Under the pieces are notes generated by a model that was not told the origin of the DNA, did no database searches, and saw only the letters and a list, made by a program, of their open reading frames with translations. A stretch of 64,000 nucleotides of DNA from Staphylococcus felis (GTDB lineage: Bacteria; Bacillota; Bacilli; Staphylococcales; Staphylococcaceae), in assembly GCF_003012915.1 (NCBI RefSeq), contig NZ_CP027770.1, positions 1,054,001-1,118,000 of the forward strand. Reading direction: 5' to 3'. Shown here piece by piece: positions 57,901-64,000 of this stretch (positions are counted from its first letter, which is position 1; every line of letters starts with the position of its first letter). The translations under genes were made by a program, and so were the position numbers.

Positions 57901-58604
57901 AACCTCGTGAAGTCATTCCAACAGCGGTATTCCCAGGGTCTAATAAACAAGGGCGTCGCTATTCTCCATTCACTACGAATATTGAACGCCTTGTACCTTT
58001 TAGAACATTGACAGGTCGTCAAAGCTACTACATCGACCATGAAGTCTTTTTACAATTTGGTGAGGCATTGCCTGTATATAAACCGACATTACCGCCAATG
58101 GTATTTGGTACAAAAGATAAAGAAGTCAAAGGTGGCGTAGATGCACTTGTGTTGAGATATTTAACACCACATGGGAAATGGAATATTCATTCAACGTATC
58201 AAGATAATCAACATATGTTAACACTTTTCAGAGGTGGGCCTACAGTATGGATTTCAAATGAAGATGCGGTACAACATGATATTCAAGACAATGATTGGTT
58301 AGAAGTTTATAACAGAAATGGCGTTGTGACAGCGAGGGCTGTCGTTTCTCATCGTATGCCTAGAGGGACAATGTTTATGTATCACGCACAAGATAAACAT
58401 ATCGAAACACCGGGATCCGAAATATCTGGAACGCGAGGCGGGTCACATAACGCTCCGACACGAATTCACTTAAAGCCGACACAATTAATGGGAGGATATG
58501 CACAGATTAGTTATTCATTTAACTACTATGGTCCCATTGGAAATCAACGAGATGTGTATGTTGCAGTGAGAAAGATGAAAGAGGTGGATTGGCTTGAAGA
58601 TTAA
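54933..58604 (+). CDS. narG: Respiratory nitrate reductase, alpha subunit
   Basis: The molybdenum (bis-MGD) subunit, 1223 residues, that reduces nitrate to nitrite at the inner membrane face. The FS0 cluster region THGVNCTGSCSWKVFVKNG has the H-x3-C-x3-C arrangement typical of NarG; further on come SFSWYEYSPLR-like segments and the ASSDMHP-type region SSTDMHPF. ATG 54933 is 6 bp after GAGGAGG; the longer frame from 54912 covers the SD and is rejected. First gene of narGHJI; paired NreC boxes lie about 75-105 bp upstream. Confidence 0.97.
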   Translation: MAKFGLNFFKPTEKFNGNWSVLEHKSREWEKMYRERWSHDKVVRTTHGVNCTGSCSWKVFVKNGVITWENQQIDYPSCGPDMPEFEPRGCPRGASFSWYEYSPLRIKYPYIRGKLWELWTAALEEHQDPIKAWASIVEDEDKARIYKSARGKGGHIRAKWKDVSQLIAAQLIYTIKKDGPDRIAGFTPIPAMSMISYAAGARFISLLGGEMLSFYDWYADLPPASPQIWGEQTDVPESSDWYNASYIMMWGSNVPLTRTPDAHFMTEVRYKGAKVVSVAPDYAENVKFADNWLAPNPGTDAALAQAMTHVILQEFYEDQPSEMFINYAKQYSDMPFIIRLDQDDNGYKAGRFLRSSDFGGTTENSEWKPVVIDANTDTIQVPNGTMGQRWEEGKQWNLKLENENGEAIDPAMTVANGAHSIETIQFPYFDNDGNGIFERPIPVRHVKLANDEDVLVTTVYDLMASQYGVKRFNHVLEAKGFDDTESFYTPAWQEKVTGVKANVITQVAREFAQNAIDTGGRSMIIMGAGINHWFNSDTIYRSILNLVILCGCQGVNGGGWAHYVGQEKCRPIEGWSTIAFAKDWQGPPRLQNGTSWFYFATDQWKYEESGVDRLASPLADSIKLQHPADYNVLAARNGWLPSYPQFDRNSLLWGEESRDRGEFTNEAILKQAIEDVKTRQTKFAVENPGLRKNHPKTLFVWRSNLISSSAKGQEYFMKHLLGTKSALMAEPNEKDKPEEIEWSDDTVGKLDLLVSLDFRMTATPLYSDIVLPAATWYEKHDISSTDMHPFIHPFNPAIDPLWESRSDWDIFKTISKTFSEMSRVHLRGTFKDVVTSPLAHDSKQEISLAYGKVYDWTKGEVEAIPGKTMPGFAVVDRTYTDVHDKFISVGPLLENGKVGAHGVSFSVKEEYDELRSMVGTWDDDTVKKNKPRIDTARKVADVILNVSSASNGRVSQKSYEDLEAQTGVTLKDISAERASEKITFLNITSQPREVIPTAVFPGSNKQGRRYSPFTTNIERLVPFRTLTGRQSYYIDHEVFLQFGEALPVYKPTLPPMVFGTKDKEVKGGVDALVLRYLTPHGKWNIHSTYQDNQHMLTLFRGGPTVWISNEDAVQHDIQDNDWLEVYNRNGVVTARAVVSHRMPRGTMFMYHAQDKHIETPGSEISGTRGGSHNAPTRIHLKPTQLMGGYAQISYSFNYYGPIGNQRDVYVAVRKMKEVDWLED

Positions 58605-60150
58605 AGCGCAAGTAGCAATGGTATTAAATCTAGACAAATGTATTGGGTGTCATACGTGTAGTGTGACCTGTAAAAGTACATGGACAAATCGACCTGGTGC
58701 AGAATATATGTGGTTTAACAACGTCGAAACAAAGCCAGGTATTGGCTATCCAAAAAGATGGGAAGATCAAGATCATTATAAAGGGGGATGGACACTTAAT
58801 AAAAAAGGTAAGCTAGAACTAAAATCTGGCACACGTATTAATAAAATTGCCTTAGGTAAAATATTCTACAATCCTGATATGCCAGTGATTAAAGATTATT
58901 ATGAGCCTTGGACGTATAATTATGAACACCTTACGACTGCTAAAAATTCAAAGCATACGCCTGTTGCTAAAGCGCATTCAGTCATGACGGGTAATCGTAT
59001 GGATATTGATTGGGGACCAAACTGGGAAGATGATTTAGCAGGTGGTCATATAACAGGACCACAAGACCCTAATATTCAAAAAATTGAGGAAGACATCAAA
59101 TTTAATTTTGATCAAACGTTTATGATGTATTTGCCGAGATTATGCGAACATTGTTTAAACCCAAGTTGTGTCGCATCATGCCCTTCTGGAGCAATGTATA
59201 AACGAGATGAAGATGGCATTGTACTCGTAGACCAAGATGCATGTCGTGGTTGGCGTTACTGTATGACAGGTTGCCCATACAAGAAGGTTTATTTTAATTG
59301 GAAAACAAATAAAGCTGAAAAATGCACATTCTGTTTTCCTCGAGTTGAAGCAGGTATTCCGACAGTATGTTCAGAAACATGTACAGGTCGCATGCGCTAT
59401 TTAGGCGTATTACTTTATGATGCAGATCGTGTACAAGAAGCAGCCTCAGTAGAGAATGAGCAAGATTTGTATGAAAAGCAATTAGATTTATTTTTAAATC
59501 CATTTGATGAAGATGTAATTGAACAAGCTGAAAAAGACGGTATTTCACAAGATTGGATAGAAGCAGCTCAAAATTCGCCGATTTATAAATTAGCAATTGA
59601 ATATAAATTAGCGTTTCCACTTCATCCTGAATATCGTACAATGCCCATGGTTTGGTACTGTCCGCCGCTCAGTCCAATTATGAATTATTTTGAAGGTAAA
59701 AATTCAACTCACAACCCTGATGCCATCTTCCCAGCGATTGAAGAGATGCGTCTACCTGTTCAATATTTAGCTGAACTTTTTACTGCGGGCGATACAAAGG
59801 CAGTCAAAGGGTCCTTACAACGTATGGCAATGATGAGAAGTTATATGCGTGCAGAAAATACAGGACGAAATTTTGATATGTCGCGTCTTGACAGAGTCGG
59901 GTTAACAGAAAGACAAGCCAAAGATATGTATCGTTTGCTAGCGATTGCGAAACATGAAGACCGATTTGTGATTCCTACTTCTCATAAGGAACAATATATG
60001 GACACGTATGCTGCTCAAGGAAGTCAGGGATATGGTGGTGAATATTTTGGAGCGAATTGTGATGGCTGTGGCGTTCCTGTAGGTGCTGGTGGTAAAACGG
60101 GACAAGAAATATACAACGATAATTTCTATGGAGGGATTTTCCGTGATTAA
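58594..60150 (+). CDS. narH: Respiratory nitrate reductase, beta subunit
   Basis: The 518-residue Fe-S electron-transfer subunit. Four ferredoxin-type Cys groups are seen: CIGCHTCSVTCKSTW, CEHCLNPSCVASCPSG, CRGWRYCMTGCPYKK (with Trp in place of one Cys, marking the 3Fe-4S cluster, as usual in NarH) and CTFCFPRVEAGIPTVCSETC. It starts with TTG at 58594, overlapping narG by 11 bp, with SD GAGGTGG. It passes electrons from NarI heme to NarG. Confidence 0.96.
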   Translation: MKIKAQVAMVLNLDKCIGCHTCSVTCKSTWTNRPGAEYMWFNNVETKPGIGYPKRWEDQDHYKGGWTLNKKGKLELKSGTRINKIALGKIFYNPDMPVIKDYYEPWTYNYEHLTTAKNSKHTPVAKAHSVMTGNRMDIDWGPNWEDDLAGGHITGPQDPNIQKIEEDIKFNFDQTFMMYLPRLCEHCLNPSCVASCPSGAMYKRDEDGIVLVDQDACRGWRYCMTGCPYKKVYFNWKTNKAEKCTFCFPRVEAGIPTVCSETCTGRMRYLGVLLYDADRVQEAASVENEQDLYEKQLDLFLNPFDEDVIEQAEKDGISQDWIEAAQNSPIYKLAIEYKLAFPLHPEYRTMPMVWYCPPLSPIMNYFEGKNSTHNPDAIFPAIEEMRLPVQYLAELFTAGDTKAVKGSLQRMAMMRSYMRAENTGRNFDMSRLDRVGLTERQAKDMYRLLAIAKHEDRFVIPTSHKEQYMDTYAAQGSQGYGGEYFGANCDGCGVPVGAGGKTGQEIYNDNFYGGIFRD

Positions 60151-60718
60151 CCTCGAAACTTTAGAATACTACAAAGACACATTAGGTTACATGAGCCAAC
60201 AATTAAGTTTTCCGGAAAAATTAACATTTCACCCTCAAACATTTGATGAGATATTCAACGAGGCGCACCCTGCTTATCCTCACGTGAAACGATATCGCGA
60301 GTTAATGTATGAAAAGAGCTTATCAGAAATTAAAGCGCTCTATACTGATACATTTGACTTTAACAAAAAAACGACATTGTATATGACTTTCAATAAGTTT
60401 GATACACAAAAAGAGCGAGGACAAATGCTCGCAAAACTTAAGGTATTATACGAAATGTTCGGGTTAGAAATGCCGTCATCAGAGTTATCAGATTATCTAC
60501 CTTTAATGTTAGAGTTTTTATATGCTGTCCGTTTAGATGGAGATGCACGTGCACAAGAAAATATGCAATTACTTATTATGATTATTGAGGACGGTACTTA
60601 TCCAATTATGAAACATTTAGAAGAAAAAGAAAATCCGTACGGTTATTTAATTCGTGGACTCCGTGAAACGTTAAAACACTGTATTGTACAAGACAATGAG
60701 GTGATCGGGCATGTTTAA
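60143..60718 (+). CDS. narJ: Nitrate reductase molybdenum cofactor assembly chaperone
   Basis: A 191-residue helical chaperone that holds NarG until the cofactor and FS0 cluster are inserted; it is not part of the final enzyme. The longest frame starts inside narH; ATG 60128 and GTG 60143 are candidates. GTG is 7 bp after GGAGGG and gives MINLETLEYYKDTLGYMSQ, the usual start of the staphylococcal protein. It overlaps narH by 8 bp and narI by 8 bp. Confidence 0.9.
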   Translation: MINLETLEYYKDTLGYMSQQLSFPEKLTFHPQTFDEIFNEAHPAYPHVKRYRELMYEKSLSEIKALYTDTFDFNKKTTLYMTFNKFDTQKERGQMLAKLKVLYEMFGLEMPSSELSDYLPLMLEFLYAVRLDGDARAQENMQLLIMIIEDGTYPIMKHLEEKENPYGYLIRGLRETLKHCIVQDNEVIGHV

Positions 60719-61388
60719 TCAATTTTTATGGGTGATATTTCCATATCTTTGTCTTGCAACCTTTATCATTGGTCATATTGCACGATATCGATTCGATCAA
60801 TTTTCTTGGACTGCTAAATCGAGTGAATTTATAGAAAAGAAACAACTTAAATGGGGGAGCTTATTATTTCATTTAGGGATTATACCTGTATTTTTCGGTC
60901 ATGTTGTAGGATTGCTTATTCCGGCACATTGGTTAGAATCTGTAGGAGTGAGTAACCATATCTACCATATTGGTGCTGTGTATATTGGTAGTATTTTTGG
61001 TATAATAACACTAGTTGGAATGTTTTTGTTAACGGCTAGACGTGTTACAAAGCAAAATGTACGTCGCTTGAGTTCGGCATCAGATATTTTCGTTAATATT
61101 TTATTATTAGTGATAGTATGTGTAGGGTGTTATGCAACTTTAGTGACAAATGCGACAACGCCTGACTTTGATTATCGTCAAACCATTTCAATTTGGTTTA
61201 GAGGATTGTTTATGTTTAGTCCAGATGCGCACTTAATGACACAAGTCCCGTTGGCATTTCAATTACATGTATTATTAGGATTTACAATTATGGCTTGTTG
61301 GCCTTTTACACGCCTCGTGCATGTATGGAGTGTACCGGTCTCTTATGCAAGCCGCAGTTACATTATTTATCGTAAACATAAAGCTTAA
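60711..61388 (+). CDS. narI: Respiratory nitrate reductase, gamma subunit
   Basis: The 225-residue membrane cytochrome b that takes electrons from menaquinol. It has five predicted helices, with heme-ligand His candidates in FIIGHIARYR, FHLGIIPVFFGHVVG and FTRLVHVWSVP. The length matches the family. ATG 60711; the next gene starts 15 bp after the stop, so nreABC is likely co-transcribed in part with nar. Confidence 0.95.
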   Translation: MFNQFLWVIFPYLCLATFIIGHIARYRFDQFSWTAKSSEFIEKKQLKWGSLLFHLGIIPVFFGHVVGLLIPAHWLESVGVSNHIYHIGAVYIGSIFGIITLVGMFLLTARRVTKQNVRRLSSASDIFVNILLLVIVCVGCYATLVTNATTPDFDYRQTISIWFRGLFMFSPDAHLMTQVPLAFQLHVLLGFTIMACWPFTRLVHVWSVPVSYASRSYIIYRKHKA

Positions 61389-61403
61389 TATGGAGTGATG
61401 GCC

Positions 61404-61865
61404 GTGAAACAGATTGATTTGACTCAATATGAGTATCAAGACGAATTAGAGAGATTACGTCACGAATATCAATTTGATTTTGCTGGCATCGCCTTACCTA
61501 TAGATGACCACGCTTGTACTAAAATTAAATGGAGATACGTATCCGGTAATTTAAATGAACGGTATCAACGTATTATTCTAAGACATGGTCGAGGTGTAGC
61601 AGGCAATGTCATGAAAACAGGTAAACCCATGATCATTGCCGATGCGACACAAGATGAAATCCAAAACACATTGTTTAATTTTCCAATTATTATCAGTGAA
61701 GAATTGACGTCACTTATTGCGATACCGCTTTGGCACAGTCATCGTGTCAAAGGGGTGTTGTTATTTGGACAACGTCATCATAAAAAACTACCCAAAATCG
61801 CTGAAAACATCTCTAATATTAAAGGGATCGGAATTTTCACAAGTGAAGATAAGGTGATGTTATAG
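61404..61865 (+). CDS. nreA: NreA, GAF-domain nitrate sensor
   Basis: A 153-residue GAF protein which in S. carnosus binds nitrate and modulates NreB. The GAF region covers most of the chain (FAGIALPIDDHACTKIKWRYVSGN, RGVAGNVMKTGKPMIIAD, LTSLIAIPLWHSHRVKGVLLFG). Longer starts at 61395 and 61398 crowd the SD TGGAG; GTG 61404 is 8 bp from it and is preferred. The stop TAG shares its last G with the GTG start of nreB. Confidence 0.9.
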   Translation: MKQIDLTQYEYQDELERLRHEYQFDFAGIALPIDDHACTKIKWRYVSGNLNERYQRIILRHGRGVAGNVMKTGKPMIIADATQDEIQNTLFNFPIIISEELTSLIAIPLWHSHRVKGVLLFGQRHHKKLPKIAENISNIKGIGIFTSEDKVML

Positions 61866-62905
61866 TGAAACCACAATCTGAAGAACTCTCTCAATTTTTA
61901 AATGCTTATTATCAAAATACGTCCGAAATGATTATTTTTATTGACCAAGAAGGCAAAGTGATTTATATGAACCATGCGGCAAAGCGTGTCATATCCCCTA
62001 ATAATATTTTTACAGAAGCGCCGCATACGATTTGTGGTAGGTGTGAAGGCCATACGAATGAGTATGGACTCCAGACTTGTTTCAATTGCTTTTTGGAATC
62101 AGAGGATTTAGGAGGATCAACGTTTCAAGTATTTATGAAAACAACAGATGACACGATTGAGCCTTTTACAGCATCTTATCAAACGATAGATGAAAAAAAG
62201 CAAATTAAAGCTTTTACATTACAAAACGTCACACCTCAGTTACAACGACAGGAAAAATTCTATCAACGCAACATGATGCAAAAAACGATTGCCGCTCAAG
62301 AAAATGAAAGAAAACGTATTTCTAGAGAGTTGCATGATGGTGTGGTGCAAGAGTTGATTAATGTCAATGTAGAGTTACGTTTGTTAAAGTACCAACAAGA
62401 TATTGATACTTTAATCGAACATTCCAAAAATATAGAAGGTTTGATGGCCAAATTGATTGATGATATTAGAAATCTCTCACTTGAATTGAGGCCGTCTTCA
62501 CTTGATGATTTGGGACTCAATGCTGCGTTTAAGTCTTATTTTAAACAGCTTGAAAATAACTATGGATTGATTGTCAATTATCACTATGACATGGAAGAGG
62601 AACGCTTTGATAATGAAATTGAAACCGTCGTCTATCGCGTCGTTCAAGAAGCGGTATTTAATGCGATGAAATATGCAGCTGTAGATACAGTCGATGTGAA
62701 TGTACGTAAAGATGATATTCATTTATATGTGGAAGTGTCTGACCAAGGCCAAGGCTTTGATCCAAAAGATTCACCCAAAGGCTCTGGTTTAGGATTGTAT
62801 GGTATGAATGAGCGTGCTGAATTGGTGAACGGGCACCTAAATATCGAAACACAAAAAGGGAAAGGTACGATTGTCACGTTAGAAGTACCGATTAACCAAA
62901 AGTGA
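61865..62905 (+). CDS. nreB: NreB, oxygen-sensing histidine kinase
   Basis: A 346-residue cytoplasmic kinase. The N-terminal PAS domain carries four Cys in [10 protein letters not shown] and [10 protein letters not shown], which bind the oxygen-labile [4Fe-4S] cluster. The HisKA_3 region is [19 protein letters not shown] with the phosphorylated His, and the ATPase region ends [18 protein letters not shown]. No membrane segment. GTG start at 61865 is coupled to nreA. It phosphorylates NreC when oxygen is low. Confidence 0.95.
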   Translation: MKPQSEELSQFLNAYYQNTSEMIIFIDQEGKVIYMNHAAKRVISPNNIFTEAPHTICGRCEGHTNEYGLQTCFNCFLESEDLGGSTFQVFMKTTDDTIEPFTASYQTIDEKKQIKAFTLQNVTPQLQRQEKFYQRNMMQKTIAAQENERKRISRELHDGVVQELINVNVELRLLKYQQDIDTLIEHSKNIEGLMAKLIDDIRNLSLELRPSSLDDLGLNAAFKSYFKQLENNYGLIVNYHYDMEEERFDNEIETVVYRVVQEAVFNAMKYAAVDTVDVNVRKDDIHLYVEVSDQGQGFDPKDSPKGSGLGLYGMNERAELVNGHLNIETQKGKGTIVTLEVPINQK

Positions 62906-62915
62906 GGGAACAAGA

Positions 62916-63566
62916 ATGAAAATCGTAATTGCAGATGATCATGCAGTAGTACGGACTGGATTTTCAATGATCTTAAACTTCCAAGAGGATATGGAAGTGG
63001 TAGGTACTGCTGCAGATGGGGGAGAAGCTTACCAAAAAGTAATGGAACACGAGCCGGATGTACTCATTATGGATTTAAGTATGCCACCTGGTGAATCAGG
63101 GCTCATTGCTACTAGTAAAATTCTTGATAGTTTTCCTGATACTAAAATCTTAATCTTAACAATGTACGATGATGAAGAATATTTATTTCACGTTTTAAGA
63201 AGTGGTGCAAGTGGATATATTTTAAAAAATGCACCTGATGAACAATTGTTATTAGCAATACGTACGGTCTATCAAGGGGAAACATATATTGATCCTAAAA
63301 TGACTACATCATTGGTCAAAGAATTTGTACAGTCATCTAAAAATGATGATTATTCGAATGATCCATTTAAAATTTTATCTAAGCGAGAACTGGAAATATT
63401 ACCACTTATTGCTAAAGGATATGGCAATAAAGATATCGCGGAAAAGCTATTTGTGTCAGTTAAGACAGTCGAAGCGCACAAGACGCGAATTATGGACAAA
63501 TTAGACTTAAAATCTAAACCTGAATTAGTCGAGTTTGCATTAAAGAAAAAATTACTTGATTTTTGA
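62916..63566 (+). CDS. nreC: NreC, nitrate/nitrite respiration response regulator
   Basis: A 216-residue NarL/LuxR-type regulator. The receiver domain has the acidic pair in [11 protein letters not shown], phospho-Asp in [11 protein letters not shown] and Lys in YILKNAP; the LuxR HTH is [25 protein letters not shown]. It follows nreB by 10 bp with SD GAGGGAA. Its targets are visible as paired boxes before sirB, narG and narT. A stem-loop after the stop ends the transcript. Confidence 0.95.
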   Translation: MKIVIADDHAVVRTGFSMILNFQEDMEVVGTAADGGEAYQKVMEHEPDVLIMDLSMPPGESGLIATSKILDSFPDTKILILTMYDDEEYLFHVLRSGASGYILKNAPDEQLLLAIRTVYQGETYIDPKMTTSLVKEFVQSSKNDDYSNDPFKILSKRELEILPLIAKGYGNKDIAEKLFVSVKTVEAHKTRIMDKLDLKSKPELVEFALKKKLLDF

Positions 63567-63577
63567 AGTGGGAAACA

Positions 63578-63627
63578 GTAACAAAATTGAGATTTGCATG
63601 GAATCTTAATATTGTTACTTTTTTTAT
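63578..63627 (+). terminator. Terminator of nreABC
   Basis: AGTAACAA and TTGTTACT pair and are followed by a run of T. Confidence 0.8.
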
Positions 63628-63663
63628 GGGATTTTTAGAGGGGCGTAAACCACTTGGCAAAGA

Positions 63664-63699
63664 TAGGGATACTCCTTCAAGTGTATAGGGGATATCCTT
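63664..63699 (+). promoter_or_regulatory. Paired NreC-like boxes of narT
   Basis: TAGGGATACTCCTT (63664-63677) and TAGGGGATATCCTT (63686-63699), each with a full left half and a slightly degenerate right half, starting 22 bp apart. They lie about 100 bp before the narT start. Confidence 0.7.
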
Positions 63700-63799
63700 A
63701 TGTTATCAAATTCACAATAACTGTAAACTAGACTTAAAGTTAATCATGCTTTAGTTAAATGAATGATTTCAGAATTGAAAAAGAAAAGGTGAATGAACG

Positions 63800-64000
63800 A
63801 TGAATAAGTCTAGTGGTGGTTTACAATTAGCACTTCAAACATTAAGTTTGGTAGCTGGATTTATGGCGTGGAGTATTATAGCGCCATTAATACCATTTAT
63901 TTCGCAAGATGTTACAATTTCAAGTGGTCAATTGTCTATTATTTTAGCCATTCCTGTAATCCTTGGATCGGTGTTGCGTGTCCCATTTGGATTTCTAACG
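63800..64000 (+). CDS. narT: Nitrate transporter NarT (3' partial)
   Basis: The first 67 codons of an MFS protein run off the window: [21 protein letters not shown], then [11 protein letters not shown] and [14 protein letters not shown]. The MAWSIIAPL and RVPFG segments are typical of NarK-type nitrate carriers. Position after nreABC and behind NreC-like boxes matches narT of S. carnosus. SD AAAAGGTGA precedes ATG 63800. Confidence 0.85.
   Translation, partial: MNKSSGGLQLALQTLSLVAGFMAWSIIAPLIPFISQDVTISSGQLSIILAIPVILGSVLRVPFGFLT

Noticed and set aside
1..64000. tRNA or rRNA genes, prophage or SCC element
   Set aside because: No cloverleaf ends with CCA-type neighbours, rRNA segments, integrase, phage structural or ccr genes were seen by eye.

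Overview
The window is Staphylococcus chromosomal DNA: low GC, strong AGGAGG-type ribosome sites, staphylococcal gene sets (scdA, srtA, sdaAB-sdaAA-pfoR, narGHJI-nreABC-narT) and class III fructose bisphosphatase. Leucine dehydrogenase, an LPETG-anchored 5'-nucleotidase and the palindromic repeat families would fit the intermedius/hyicus side of the genus, but the species cannot be fixed from sequence alone.

Layout. 1-8.0 kb: a decaying transport locus. It has an ECF-type importer (S component cut by the window edge, T component split by an IS3/IS150-like element, double-ATPase A component), two half-size ABC transporters and a deleted saccharopine-dehydrogenase-like gene; I infer a former metallophore or cofactor uptake system. 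8-24 kb: central metabolism and surface functions: AGCS amino acid symporter, fbp, an MFS sugar-acid transporter, srtA, glycerate kinase, scdA, leucine dehydrogenase, a PfoR/EIIC-like permease and pflBA. 24-31 kb: an SDR protein and a complete five-gene oligopeptide ABC operon. 31-41 kb: uncharacterised genes, a second-type arginyl-tRNA synthetase that looks acquired, the serine dehydratase operon, a small HTH protein and an aldehyde dehydrogenase. 40.8-42 kb: a gene-free 1.2 kb stretch with a Fur-box-like site between possible divergent small-RNA units and two tandem hairpins whose arms differ but stay paired. 42-46.5 kb: transporters (EIIC-like, DASS dicarboxylate, formate/nitrite) and an acetyltransferase. 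47-64 kb: the anaerobic nitrate/nitrite respiration island: siroheme synthesis (sirB, sirC, cobA) with nirBD, an LPETG nucleotidase, narGHJI, the oxygen/nitrate sensor nreABC and the start of narT.

How it works together. NreB (4-Cys Fe-S PAS kinase), NreA (GAF) and NreC (LuxR-type) should switch on three promoters, and paired sites close to the NreC consensus (TAGGG-N4-CCCTA) are visible before sirB-nirBD, narG and narT. NarT imports nitrate, NarGHI reduces it at the membrane, NirBD makes ammonium, and sirB/sirC/cobA supply siroheme. pflBA, a formate/nitrite channel and ScdA fit the same low-oxygen lifestyle. CcpA cre-like sites lie before alsT, the MFS gene, pflB and the serine dehydratase operon.

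Two repeat families are dispersed between genes. Family B (three copies, 299-359 bp) has imperfect terminal inverted repeats and 8-bp target duplications at every copy, so it is a MITE-like mobile element, probably of ISL3 type. Family A (five copies, about 260-340 bp) is palindromic and lies at gene ends. One B copy has inserted into an A copy, and both families share a similar hairpin core.
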